64,000 nt of DNA, from contig NW_026622985.1 of assembly GCF_023065955.2 (NCBI RefSeq), positions 70,731,931-70,795,930 of the forward strand, read 5' to 3'. This stretch comes from Ursus arctos (taxonomy: Eukaryota > Chordata > Mammalia > Carnivora > Ursidae). Positions 57,901 to 63,879 of this stretch are shown here, piece after piece. The translations under genes were made by a program, and so were the position numbers. The notes under the pieces are model-generated. The model ran no database searches. It was given only the letters and a program-made list of their open reading frames with translations, and had not been told where the DNA came from. Position 1 is the first letter of the stretch. The number at the start of each line of letters is the position of its first letter.

Positions 57901-60900
57901 AGAGTTACTGCCTGGAGTTGAACAGTTTTTGGTTGATTAAAATTTGCTTTGCTGAACTGTAGTTGAAAAACAATAACTGATATTTTCTTATTTCACTTAT
58001 TTCTCATTCATTTGACATTTCAGTGAAATTTTGGTTTTTATCCGAACCATCCTACTGAAAATGACCTAACTGCCATATCCATTGGTTTCTTTTTTGGTCC
58101 TCTTCTACTGGATCTCTCTGAGCTCAGTCTGTTTCCTAAAAACTTCTCCCCTTGGCCCCTAGGGCACCAGCAGAAATCACAGATTAAAAAAACAAAAACC
58201 CTTTTCAGGTAAGAATTGGGGAATTTAAAATAGGTCATGGCAACTAAGGTTTACATTAGTGGTTTAATGTTGATCAAGCATAAAGATTCTAGTCCCAGTT
58301 CTGCTACTGATAAACTGTGACTCCAGTGATACCTTAATATCTCAGTAGACCTAGTTTATAGGTAGGAAGCTGCCCTCTTTACCTGATGGGGCTATTGCTG
58401 AATACATAATAGAATTTATGTGAACATGCTGAGAAAAATATAAACTGTTTTATAATTGTAAGTATTCCTCTGATTACAAAAAGCAGAGAAAGAAAACTAA
58501 TTTTTTTAGTTTATTTTTTTAAAGTTTTTACTTAAATTCCAATTGGTTAACATACAGTGCTATATTAGTTTCAGGTGTATAATACAGTGATTCAAAACTT
58601 CCACAAAATACCCGGTGCTTATGACAAGTGCAATCCTTAATCCCCATTCCCTATTTCACCCATCCCCATATCCATCTCTCCTCTGGTAACCACCAGTTTG
58701 TTCTTTATAGTTAAGAAAACTATTAGTTTTTTTGAGAATATTTTTTATACTTTCAGAAATCTCATTCCTAAGTCCAGCTTTCACTGGGTGATATTTTAAA
58801 ATGACATAATAAAAAGAAAAACCTATCACAGAAGCAGATTAAACATAAAACTATTGATAAGATGGGAAGTTATATAAAACACACAGATGAGAAAACAGAA
58901 ATGGTTTTATAAACATCTAATGTAGGTACAAAGTAAATGTGAAAATTAATTCTAAAGTGAAATCAAAATCTGAATTATGAAATGAATTTAATTGCCTATT
59001 GGAAACATGTTAAAAATAAGTAAGCAATAATTCAGTATAATAATTAAACTCGATTTGGACATATACTCTTATGTTTCAGAAGCATCCAAAGCAGTATGAA
59101 GTAGAAATAATCTAATAACAAAGAAACATATAAATTTAATAAGCTATCTTTGAAACAACCTTAGGTGATATAATTCAGAGTTGAGTTTTAAATTTTAAAG
59201 ACTAATTTTCAAGTAATTTTTGACAAAATTATCAGCTGTTTTCTTTCAATGCATTTTTCCTTTAAAAAATAACCAAACCCTCTAGCATAGAAATTAAAGG
59301 TATATAATAACATAAGCAGTTACTAAGGTAACATACATGGAATCTACCTTCCTGGTAAGAGAGTTTTTCCAAAAAAAACCCAAAAACCTATGGTTTTTAA
59401 GTTGATTTCGTATCTTAATTACATAATATAACTAATAGGTTTGTTTTTTAAACTGCTTTAATTTTTGTCACTTTGCATAATAGCTGCTTGGGAATCAAGA
59501 AAATCACAGTAAACATAATCAGTTGGGTTACCTCAACATCTTACCTTGTTTTCAAGGACAAAGGTTTATTGTAAAGCGTATATATAAAAACAGAACATGG
59601 AAAGTGTACATCACCACCCCTAAACAGATTATAATTAGGCTTGTAAACAGAGATACATAGAAAGTAAATACTCACATATTTTAAATGTTTAAAACATCTT
59701 ACCCTTATCAAAGCTTGCATTAGCACCTCTGTCCAAAAGGACACGAACCAGCTCTACATTGGAAACACTAGCAGCATACATAAGAGGAGTCCATCCATAC
59801 CGAAAGCTGGAATCCACACTAATGCCTGTCAATATAAAAAGCAAGCTTTTAACAGCCTCCCCCACCAGAAGAAAAATCACTGCCACTTTTATATGCTGAA
59901 AGTACTGTGCACAGTAACATATTCCATGCAATTTATAACAAAAAGGAATTTCTTGGTAATAATGGCCTAAGTTTAAAAGGATCCACACAGTAAATGATTG
60001 TAGTTCAAAAACATTCAAAGTAACACTATATGGTTATGTACATACATATGTACATACATGTCTAATAAGCATATAAGGACATGCACAGGAATGATAAATA
60101 TCAACTACAGCAGAGTGGTATCTCCAGGGCTAAGGAGAGAAACTGCTATACCTTTTAGAATATCTGAAATATTTAGTAATTTTAAGAGAACTAAACATAT
60201 TAAAAGAATAACAAAAACTGGAGACATCTTTGAAGTGTTAGAAGTGGCTGACTCAAAGGAAACTTTCATTTTTTTATCAAACTTCTCAACTGGTGCAGAA
60301 ATATGTATCAAAACCAAGAATAACTTTGGAAGGCAAAAAACTAAAAATATTTTTTGAAGTGTGAAATAATGACATCTGGAAGGAAACTAGGAAATGCTAA
60401 ATTAAGAGTTACCTGTGGAAGTAAGACATCAGGGGTACTTTCTCAAGTGGGAACAAAGGTATCTTTTACTTATACCTATATATTTATTATTGGTTTTCAA
60501 AAATTAATTTTTTGAATGTTTGTAATTAAAAACAAAATTTTAAAAGGTTGACTAAATATCTACTTTACCAGTAGGTCTTTTCAAGTCCAAATCTTTCAGA
60601 AGCCTCCATCATTTCACCACACCTAGTCCTACTACTTGAGTCCTACAACTCAGGCCCCAAGGCAAATTATCTTTTCTAAAACAAATTTCTAACTATTCCA
60701 TCCAATCCAGCACTATGCACACTCCTGCAAGTGTTCATATTAGGTATTGAGCCTGTTTCAATTATTCAAATTTTATTTAGTTTCATTCTTCAATTACAAA
60801 CTCAAGTTCCATTGTCCACAGTCACACAAATCCTTCTTTTTTGTTACAACAGCTAATATTTACGTAGCAACTATATGTTTTAGATCTTTATGTGTGTTTT

Positions 60901-62379
60901 CATTTTAATATACCCCCAAACCCTTTGATATTATGCATCCCCATTTTAAAAAGGGGGAAATTGAAGTTTAGGAAGGTTTAGTAACTTGGTCAAGATTACA
61001 GAGCCATCAGGTGGCAGGGTTAGTAATCAAACCCAGAAATGTACTGTTTCCAAAATGATTCCTTTTCCACTAAACCATGCAATGTCTCTAGCATACAAGA
61101 AAAACATTTTGCTATAAACAATCTCATTTATCTGTATGTGTGAATGTTTGGATTTACAAGTAGATAGTAAATGCCTGTTACTCCTTTGGATAATTTCAAC
61201 CATTATTATCAACAACTCATACTCCTACGTCAGGTAATTTAAAAAATTAATATTTAATTTGATCACAGAAAAATGTTACAGGACCCTGGACATAATTATG
61301 ATGTTTTACATAAACAAACTGATGCTCTAGAAGTTTAAATGACTTTCCTAAGGAACCACAATGAGTAAGCAATAAAGCTGGAACAGATATCCACATATTG
61401 TGATTACACAGACACCTAGCACAAGGAAAGAACATAACTAGAAACAATTTTGGAGAAACATGTAATAATATTATAGACAGTAAATGCTAAGAAAAAATGT
61501 CTAAGAGTTACTGGAGAGGATAGGATTAATCAGAACAGGCTTCTTGAAGGAGGTAGAAGAACTGATGGAAGCAACAGGCTGGCATTCCAAATTTGAGGGT
61601 AGAAGAAAATAAGGCAAAGAGAATCCAGTCAAGTAAGATATAGAGAGCACTTAATATATTAACATTCATTGTGCTTACACTAGAAAAGCAACTCAAACCT
61701 TTTAAAATAAGGAACCCTTGTAAATGTAGACAACTGTGTTAGGTTGAAACTATCCCTTATCTCTCACCAGAATCTAGGAGCTCCTTGACCAATGAAATAT
61801 CTCCTGTGGTCAATGCTTTTTTAAATGTTTCATTCTTTTCTTCAGGGAGTAATGGTCCTTTTAATTTCTAAAAAAGGATAAAGTTAAAGAAAATTGTTAT
61901 ACATATTTTCATTTCCACTACATCAGAAAACAATGATTGGTTTCAGGTACATCTTTTTGGCTGCGCGCGGGGGGGGGGGGGGGGCTAGGGAGTGCAACAT
62001 ACAAAGTTCGTAAGGAATTCATGTCTAAAATTATCTTTAAATGGAATGGGTAATGCTATGGGTCCAAACCCAAACCAAGAGCTACATCGACGACCGCACA
62101 TTTTATGGAATGCACAGTAGGGAACAGAAAAACTCAGGATTTGTTGGGAGTCTAGACGCTTGTATTTCCACTAGGGAAACACAGGAAAGCAAGTAAGAGG
62201 TTTCACGAAGTCAGGCCTTCAAGAGCCAGGGGGTGCTGATCCAGGTGTGGTCAAGAAAAGGCCTCCTGGGCTACCTGAACCGTCCGGTCTAGATAACCAA
62301 TCTCCCAGCCGTCATCCTCGCTCTCGCTACTCTCGCCTCCACCAGCCACTGCCAAGCCGCGTAGCGCACCAGCCGCCAT
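13140..62379 (-). CDS. ASZ1: ASZ1 (GASZ), complete 13-exon coding region, 475 aa
   Basis: Joined exons (high to low): 62379-62275, 61867-61768, 59825-59703, 57610-57499, 26500-26389, 25871-25737, 24585-24461, 23517-23442, 22451-22395, 21449-21340, 17770-17665, 16842-16729, 13292-13140. The sum is 1428 nt with no internal stop. Seen: an acidic N-terminus ([10 protein letters not shown], residues 16-25); about six ankyrin repeats, residues ~45-243 ([10 protein letters not shown] at 79-88, [11 protein letters not shown] at 151-161, [10 protein letters not shown] at 185-194); a SAM-like domain ~272-337; leucines every seven residues at 405, 412, 419 and 426; a hydrophobic C-terminal segment ~454-472 followed by QRK. 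Known of the family: a germ-cell scaffold in nuage/intermitochondrial cement, anchored to mitochondria by its C-terminal segment and needed for piRNA production, transposon silencing and male fertility. Exon structure and residues match my memory of human ASZ1 throughout. No frameshift or missing domain was seen. Expression and regulation are inferred only. Confidence 0.97.
13293..16728 (-). other. ASZ1 intron 12
   Basis: Holds a SINE (15819-15989), a possible MIR tail (15270-15335), a purine-rich GT/GA stretch (13875-13960), a 13-bp tandem duplication (16355-16380) and a short TTCC repeat (16603-16620). Otherwise unremarkable. Confidence 0.8.
15819..15989 (-). mobile_element. Carnivore SINE in ASZ1 intron 12
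   Basis: Minus orientation, same strand as the gene. Target-site duplication TAGCCAATTTTC (15807-15818) against TAGTCAATTTTC (15990-16001). Confidence 0.92.
16729..16842 (-). CDS. ASZ1: ASZ1 exon 12
   Basis: Acceptor ATTCACAG, donor GAAG|GTATTT. 38 codons (residues 388-425), [19 protein letters not shown] to KLKDLIQK. It carries three of the four heptad leucines (405, 412, 419). Confidence 0.94.
16843..17664 (-). other. ASZ1 intron 11
   Basis: 822 bp, AT-rich. Open frames here (for example 16851-17053 and 17135-17407, plus strand) are antisense to the gene and look like chance. Confidence 0.8.
17665..17770 (-). CDS. ASZ1: ASZ1 exon 11
   Basis: Acceptor CTCTTTAG, donor CAAG|GTATTC. Completes Ser352 and codes residues 353-387, [17 protein letters not shown] to ELPVNSHK. 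Confidence 0.94.
18040..18230 (-). mobile_element. MIR-like fragment
   Basis: Wording in the order of an antisense MIR: a decayed GCACTG, TTTTAATTCCTCCCAACAAC, then TATAAGGTAGATG. Confidence 0.6.
18564..18617. repeat. 27-bp perfect tandem duplication
   Basis: Unit of 27 bp beginning GTTATTATAAATC, at 18564-18590 and 18591-18617, identical. Confidence 0.95.
20280..20740 (+). mobile_element. Old L1 3' end
   Basis: Typical L1 3' UTR wording in plus orientation: CTGTATGATTCCATTTAGGT, GGGATTGGGGGGATGGGTG, then TTACTATTGTACTATAGTTA. Diverged and truncated. Confidence 0.6.
21340..21449 (-). CDS. ASZ1: ASZ1 exon 10
   Basis: Acceptor CTACTTAG, donor TCAG|GTAAAA. Codes [19 protein letters not shown] and on to AKLEI, residues 316-351, plus two bases of Ser352. 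It closes the SAM-like domain. Confidence 0.95.
21450..22394 (-). other. ASZ1 intron 9
   Basis: 945 bp, AT-rich, no recognised element. Confidence 0.8.
22395..22451 (-). CDS. ASZ1: ASZ1 exon 9
   Basis: Small 57-nt exon, acceptor TTCTACAG, donor AAAG|GTTAGT. Codes [19 protein letters not shown], residues 297-315, the core of the SAM-like domain. As a multiple of three it could be skipped without a frameshift. Confidence 0.95.
22452..23441 (-). other. ASZ1 intron 8
   Basis: Holds a MIR-like stretch (22970-23150). Otherwise no recognised element. Confidence 0.8.
22970..23150 (-). mobile_element. MIR-like fragment
   Basis: ATCTAATTTAATCTCTATGA, then AGGTATTCTCATCC, in antisense MIR order. Weak. 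Confidence 0.5.
23442..23517 (-). CDS. ASZ1: ASZ1 exon 8
   Basis: Acceptor TATGTATAG, donor AAAG|GTAAGA. Completes Ser271 and codes residues 272-296 ([19 protein letters not shown] to DLLK), the first helices of the SAM-like domain. Confidence 0.95.
23518..24460 (-). other. ASZ1 intron 7
   Basis: Holds one SINE (24201-24396) near the donor. The rest is AT-rich with nothing recognised. Confidence 0.85.
24201..24396 (-). mobile_element. Carnivore SINE in ASZ1 intron 7
   Basis: Near full-length. Target-site duplication CTAAAAACCTGCATAT (24185-24200) against CTAAAAACGTGCATAT (24397-24412), one mismatch. Confidence 0.95.
24461..24585 (-). CDS. ASZ1: ASZ1 exon 7
   Basis: Acceptor TTTTGCAG, donor TTAG|GTAAGT. 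Codes residues 230-270, [15 protein letters not shown] to [10 protein letters not shown], plus two bases of Ser271. It links the ankyrin block to the SAM domain. A SINE lies 65 bp beyond the donor. Confidence 0.95.
24586..25736 (-). other. ASZ1 intron 6
   Basis: About 1.15 kb, AT-rich, no recognised repeat. Confidence 0.8.
25737..25871 (-). CDS. ASZ1: ASZ1 exon 6
   Basis: Acceptor CACTTACAG, donor AGAG|GTATCC. Exactly 45 codons (residues 185-229): [30 protein letters not shown], then [11 protein letters not shown]. It ends the ankyrin region. Confidence 0.96.
25872..26388 (-). other. ASZ1 intron 5
   Basis: 517 bp with no recognised repeat. Ordinary AT-rich intron. Confidence 0.8.
26389..26500 (-). 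CDS. ASZ1: ASZ1 exon 5
   Basis: Acceptor CTCCTCAG after a pyrimidine tract, donor TACT|GTGAGA. Completes Arg147 and codes residues 148-184: [14 protein letters not shown], then [18 protein letters not shown], a canonical ankyrin repeat. Confidence 0.96.
27730..28170 (+). mobile_element. Probable L2 LINE fragment
   Basis: Wording such as CTAGGCCATCATCATC, AATAGCCTCATAATTGCTCT and CCATGCTTCTGCTCTTGACC resembles the L2-type LINE. Very old. Confidence 0.45.
28187..29260 (+). mobile_element. L1 ORF2 fragment (reverse transcriptase region), decayed
   Basis: Plus orientation. Stretches such as CAGGCCCAGAAGGCTTCACT and GGTGAATTCCACCAAAC match the conserved L1 RT coding region. Several frameshifts and stops. 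Truncated at both ends. Confidence 0.75.
29490..29570 (-). mobile_element. MIR-like scrap
   Basis: AATTATTCTCACTTTAGAGA then GAGAAAACATAGGTTGGG, the MIR core in antisense order. Short. Confidence 0.4.
30660..31640 (+). mobile_element. Probable L2 LINE fragments
   Basis: Contains TAGACTGTAAGTTCTTTGAG then ATAATCCCATTAGCCTGTCT near 31535-31575, the L2 3' end wording in plus orientation. The part before 31180 is less certain. Confidence 0.5.
31640..32195 (-). mobile_element. Degraded L1 antisense sequence
   Basis: T-rich sequence with ORF2-like antisense wording (GACAATCTTGATTTCTG, then TTTAGCCATCTTTTGTTTTT). Low certainty on family and ends. Confidence 0.4.
32199..32383 (-). mobile_element. 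Carnivore SINE in intron 4
   Basis: Minus orientation. Flanks TTCTTTTCCTTTT and TGCTTTTCCTTTT look like a target-site duplication. Lower identity to the others around 32315-32350. Confidence 0.88.
32390..33540. other. T-rich stretch, unassigned
   Basis: May continue the degraded LINE from the left. The region around 32830-33370 has the look of an old repeat I cannot name. No coding pattern on either strand. Confidence 0.35.
33857..33918. repeat. TA/CA compound microsatellite
   Basis: (TA)n with one ACATATG break, followed by (CA)9-10. Confidence 0.92.
34695..34901 (-). mobile_element. Carnivore SINE nested in the L1
   Basis: Target-site duplication ACATTTAGGTCTTT at 34681-34694 and 34902-34915, identical. 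It splits the L1 ORF2 remnant, so it is younger than that L1. Confidence 0.95.
35700..36580. other. Intron 4 stretch, unassigned
   Basis: 35760-36150 is less AT-rich than its neighbours and matches nothing I know. The rest is plain. Confidence 0.4.
36590..36760 (+). mobile_element. Older carnivore SINE
   Basis: GGGGCACCTGGGTGGCTCAG head and GACTCTTGATTTTGGCTCAG body, an older subfamily than the copies with a CACAGCGG head. Ends in A(13). Confidence 0.9.
37709..37903 (-). mobile_element. Carnivore SINE in intron 4
   Basis: Near full-length. Target-site duplication GTTAGACTT at 37700-37708 and 37904-37912. Confidence 0.95.
38465..38565 (+). mobile_element. MER5-like hAT fragment
   Basis: GACTGGAGGGAGCTACTGGC, then GGCCAAGGATGCTAAATATT and GCAATACACAG, the core of the MER5 family in plus orientation. 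Confidence 0.65.
40205..40400 (+). mobile_element. MER20-like hAT element
   Basis: TTGGCAAAATTTTTCTGTAA, GAGAGTAAATATTTTATG, then CAATAAAAAAGTGAATG and TTTGCAAACTCTTGG. Same family as the element at 10300-10520, opposite orientation. Confidence 0.7.
40440..40600 (+). mobile_element. MIR fragment
   Basis: GTGTAACCTTAGGGAGTTTC, then TGCCTCAGTTTCTACTACTG, the MIR core in plus orientation. Confidence 0.65.
40660..41230 (-). mobile_element. Degraded L1 ORF2 antisense
   Basis: Antisense wording of the L1 RT region (TTCCTGATACTTTGTTAAAG near 41080). Diverged. Confidence 0.4.
41290..42175 (+). mobile_element. Old L1 3' end
   Basis: Plus orientation L1 3' UTR wording: AGCAACTCTACTTTAGGAAT, TCCATACAGTGGAATATTAT, then GCAACCATTATAAAGAG. 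Confidence 0.6.
42330..43515 (+). mobile_element. L2 LINE 3' part, split by a young L1
   Basis: CTAACTGGACCTCTTGGCTC before the L1, then CTCTCTTATCCTTCTCTGCC, TTCTTCAAGTCTCAATTC and TTGAGGCAGGGCATG after it, in the order of L2 3' sequence. Confidence 0.65.
42450..43019 (-). mobile_element. Young 5'-truncated L1 (carnivore)
   Basis: The minus strand holds an 89-codon open frame (43014-42745) with the L1 ORF2 C-terminal signature ([18 protein letters not shown], then LSEISQ), followed by 3' UTR and poly(A). Target-site duplication CTAATACATTCCTTTTTCTT on both sides (about 42435-42454 and 43019-43038), so the insertion is recent compared with other L1 here. Confidence 0.93.
44757..44776. repeat. 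Poly-A run
   Basis: About 20 A inside the LINE-like element. Confidence 0.85.
46110..46307 (+). mobile_element. Carnivore SINE, young subfamily
   Basis: Head GGGCGCCTGGGTGGCAC, full-length with A tail. Flanks AAAAAGAACTATCG and AAAAAGATCTATCG form the target-site duplication. Confidence 0.95.
46818..47008 (-). mobile_element. Carnivore SINE, minus orientation, young subfamily
   Basis: Target-site duplication GAAAACTAAGAGATTT, identical at 46802-46817 and 47009-47024. Forms an inverted pair with the SINE 510 bp to its left. Confidence 0.95.
47025..47425 (+). mobile_element. Old L1 3' end
   Basis: GGACTACTTACCAGCAATAA, AATAGTGGTTGCCTCTAGG, then TGTACATTTCACTTTGTAAA, the L1M 3' UTR in plus orientation. 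Confidence 0.65.
48990..49200 (-). mobile_element. MIR fragment
   Basis: CATTATCTTGTTTTAATTCT, then CACAGCTACCCTGATAGC and TTTGAACCCAGGTTCATG, in antisense MIR order. Confidence 0.65.
49510..49900 (-). mobile_element. Possible L2 fragment
   Basis: AATTAGGAGGCTAATAAAGC near 49834 reads on the minus strand like the CCTCCTAACTGG part of L2. Weak. Confidence 0.35.
49940..50132 (+). mobile_element. Carnivore SINE, left half of an inverted pair
   Basis: GGGGTGCCTGGGTGGCTCAG head, full-length with AATAAAATCTT and short A tail. Abuts the next SINE tail to tail. Confidence 0.93.
50133..50381 (-). mobile_element. Carnivore SINE, right half of an inverted pair
   Basis: Minus orientation, longer purine-rich middle. 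The sequence after it (GGGACAAAT, 50382-50390) matches the sequence before the left SINE (GGGACAAAAAT, 49920-49930), so the pair is bracketed by one duplication. Confidence 0.92.
51458..51647 (+). mobile_element. Carnivore SINE, slightly 5'-truncated
   Basis: Begins within the head (GGGATGGGTGGCTCAG) and keeps the CT-rich body and AATAAAATCTT with A tail. Confidence 0.92.
53413..53955 (+). mobile_element. Tigger-like DNA transposon (non-autonomous), split by SINE
   Basis: Terminal inverted repeats CAGCTGACTCTTGAACA (53413-53429) and, at the right end, the complement of CAGTTGACCTTTGAACA. TA before the left end fits a Tc1/mariner-type target; the right side now reads CA. The body wording (AGCTTACTTCATTGTAAGAA, then GGCTATTAGTAGTTAAG) is familiar from mammalian Tigger-derived elements. 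The exact family name is not certain. Confidence 0.75.
53495..53690 (+). mobile_element. Older carnivore SINE inside the Tigger-like element
   Basis: Target-site duplication AAATACAGTACAGTA at about 53478-53492 and 53691-53705. It uses the element's own AAATACAGTACAGTA sequence as target. Confidence 0.94.
54040..54244 (+). mobile_element. Older carnivore SINE
   Basis: Target-site duplication AGTGACACTGC at 54029-54039 and 54245-54255. Diverged head. Open frames across it are chance. Confidence 0.92.
54741..54932 (-). mobile_element. Carnivore SINE in intron 4
   Basis: Minus orientation. Target-site duplication GTATTAGATTT (54730-54740) against GTATTAGAAGATTT starting at 54933. Confidence 0.92.
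56495..56700 (-). mobile_element. MER5A-like hAT element
   Basis: GTTTCTCAACCTGGGCACTA, GGCTGTCCTATATACCGTGG, then AGTGTTTCCAGACATTTCCA and GTCCCCTGGGAGACAAAA: the MER5A-type element in reverse orientation. Family name from memory. Confidence 0.75.
57499..57610 (-). CDS. ASZ1: ASZ1 exon 4
   Basis: Acceptor CACTACAG, donor GTAG|GTAAGA. Codes [16 protein letters not shown] to [13 protein letters not shown], residues 110-146, plus two bases of Arg147. The next exon is about 31 kb away. Confidence 0.96.
58280..58440 (+). mobile_element. MIR-like fragment
   Basis: CTAGTCCCAGTTCTGCTACT followed by decayed MIR core, plus orientation. Confidence 0.55.
58505..58720 (-). mobile_element. L1 3' UTR fragment
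   Basis: The minus strand reads GAACAAACTGGTGGTTACCA then GGGGATGGGTGAAATAGG, the carnivore L1 3' end. Flanks GAAAACTAAT and GAAAACTATT may be its target-site duplication. Confidence 0.8.
59703..59825 (-). CDS. ASZ1: ASZ1 exon 3
   Basis: Acceptor TTGACAG, donor AAGG|GTAAGA. Codes residues 69-109, including the ankyrin consensus stretch [10 protein letters not shown] and [10 protein letters not shown]. The split codon at the end becomes Asp110 with exon 4. Confidence 0.96.
60850..61075 (-). mobile_element. MIR fragment
   Basis: TGCATCCCCATTTTAAAAAG, GTAACTTGGTCAAGATTACA, then AGAGCCATCAGGTGGCAGGG, in antisense MIR order. Confidence 0.7.
61500..61650 (-). mobile_element. Possible L2 fragment
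   Basis: CAGGCTTCTTGAAGGAGGTA, then GAAGCAACAGGCTGGCATTC, resembles reverse-oriented L2. Low certainty. Confidence 0.4.
61768..61867 (-). CDS. ASZ1: ASZ1 exon 2
   Basis: Acceptor TTTTTTAG, donor TCTG|GTGAGA. Codes [13 protein letters not shown] and on to KELLDS (residues 36-68) plus the first base of a glycine codon. It contains the start of the first ankyrin repeat. Confidence 0.95.
61868..62274 (-). other. ASZ1 intron 1
   Basis: Short intron of 407 bp. It holds a run of 16 G on the plus strand (61969-61984) preceded by GCGCGC, which reads as a C run in the transcript. No transposon recognised. Confidence 0.85.
61963..61984. repeat. GCGCGC plus poly-G run of 16
   Basis: Directly repeated GC followed by 16 G (61969-61984) inside ASZ1 intron 1, about 100 bp before the exon 2 acceptor. 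Confidence 0.92.
62275..62379 (-). CDS. ASZ1: ASZ1 exon 1 (coding part)
   Basis: Codes residues 1-35, from MAAGALRG to DRTVQ, and ends at the donor CAG|GTAGCC. The ATG at 62379-62377 has G at -3 and G at +4, a strong Kozak context, and starts the sequence at the same point as the human protein I recall. A second in-frame ATG lies four codons upstream (62391-62389). Confidence 0.95.
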
Positions 62380-62570
62380 GCCCGCCGACATCTCCCTAAG
62401 CACACTACACCGCCCGCCAGCTCCCCTGGCGCCTGCGCACTGGGGGAGCACGCAGGGTTGCGCGGGAAGGTGCGCATGCTGGCGCGGAGGCCTTGAGCTC
62501 TCAGGCGCAGGCGCGTGGGCATGCGTAGTGGCCCTCACCTTCCCTCTATCGGCAACCAGCCTTGCGGTCT
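62275..62570 (-). promoter_or_regulatory. CpG-rich promoter and first exon of ASZ1
   Basis: The only strongly GC/CpG-rich block in the window. It covers exon 1 and about 190 bp upstream. I see no TATA box. It holds NRF1-like cores (TGCGCATGC at 62471-62479, GCATGCG at 62519-62525, CTGCGCAC at 62433-62440) and an E2F-like TTCCCGCGC on the minus strand (62468-62460). Transcription start not determined. Confidence 0.7.
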
Positions 62571-63330
62571 AGGTAGGTGCAATGCTGCCTAACGTGGTAG
62601 GGTCTGTGGGCCTGAAGCAGCTGAGAAGACTCGGGGGTCACGCTTCTAGCCAGTGCTTCCAATTCATTTCCGGGACTTACTCTTCATTCTTTTTACGGTA
62701 TTTGTTTGATGAAGTTCTTGATCTTCAAGGAACGCCCTACTTTCGGTGAGCATAATGGGGATTAAAATGCCAAGTAAGACTAGGCTTTCTCCCTCATCCC
62801 CTTCATCCCCTCATCCCCCTCATCCATGAGGATGAAGAAGAAAGCCTGTTAAACATGCGACCCCTGGAAGAGGGACAACTCTTGGCCAGAATACAGATGG
62901 GAGCACTATCCTTACATTCAAAAAAAGCTGTCAGACAAATGAGAGCTGACAAAGGAGCCAAGAGAAAATGCCATTCCACAGGAAGAATTCTTCCTTTAAA
63001 TTTCATGTGACCTCAGATCTCAGCTTAGATTTGGAAACTTCAAGCCACCAAAACACCTTCCCAGCTAGACACTGGGTGCCCTAAAGGAAAAAGTCAGTCA
63101 ACAAAGGGGGAGTTGGGGAGAGAGTGGATCTAAGTGCTAGGAAGAAGAAATGATTTAAACTTTCAGAGAGTAAGTAAATAATACAAACAACTCCAGGTGA
63201 AAGCAGCCCAACCTCAAACTGGCTTTCTGCATCTAACTTCTGGATGAAATGGTAACACATTAATTATCTTTGCCACAGAAAAGTGGATCCATCAAGGAAT
63301 AAGGCACGTTTGTGTTCCTTGAGATGATTG
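62571..63330. other. Upstream of ASZ1, nothing recognised
   Basis: Composition falls back to average beyond the CpG-rich block. A CATCCCC-type short repeat at 62796-62826. Open frames are short and have no recognisable content. Confidence 0.55.
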
Positions 63331-63496
63331 TTTTAAAAGATTTTATTTATTTGTTTGACAGAGAAGTTGGGAAGCACAAGCAGGGTGAGCAGCAGGCAGA
63401 GGGAGAGGGAGAAGCAGGCTCCCCTCCGAGCAGGGAGCCCCACGCGGGCTCTATCCTAGGACCTTCGGATCATGACCTGAGCCACCCAGGCACCTC
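63331..63496 (-). mobile_element. Carnivore SINE with internal deletion
   Basis: Minus orientation. The tail and body are present, but about 25 bp of the tRNA-like head are missing where GAGC joins CACCCAGG (63479-63489). Confidence 0.9.
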
Positions 63497-63879
63497 CGTC
63501 AAGATAATTTAAAAGGAAAATCATACCCCATTCTTTAAAAGTTTTTGTAATATTTTTTTTTTCCTTAAAGAATTTCCAGTGTAAGATTTTGAAATTATTT
63601 CCTTCACTTTCACAGATAAGTATTTTTAAGTAGTTTGGTTATTTTAGGACCCACCTGTGTTTTCTAAATGCGTTCCTTCAGTAAGTGTTATGGATCGTTG
63701 CATACAACCAGGTGCAACTAGGTTTGGGGAGACAACATCAAAGATAAACCAAGCTGCCTCAGGAGTTCACATTTTAACCAGGAAAGACAATAAGCAACTA
63801 AACAAATAAATAAGGCTATTGCAAATTAGAGGTGCCACAAAGTAGATAAGTGTGCTGGGTTTCTGGAATCAAACCACTT

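Larger units (their letters stand above)
57611..59702 (-). other. ASZ1 intron 3
   Basis: Holds a MIR-like stretch (58280-58440) and an L1 3' end (58505-58720). The rest is AT-rich sequence with nothing recognised. Confidence 0.8.
59826..61767 (-). other. ASZ1 intron 2
   Basis: Holds MIR-like sequence (60850-61075 and possibly 61300-61420) and a possible L2 fragment near 61500-61650. The remainder (59830-60850) has no recognised element. Open frames here look like chance. Confidence 0.8.

Noticed and set aside
60058..60357. 99-codon plus-strand frame in ASZ1 intron 2
   Set aside because: No recognisable domain, antisense to the gene, and a frame on the opposite strand overlaps it. Most likely chance.
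62289..62572. Alternative frames in the CpG-rich first exon (77 codons minus, 64 codons plus)
   Set aside because: They are shadows of ASZ1 exon 1 and its GC-rich promoter. Only the ASZ1 frame continues through the splice sites.
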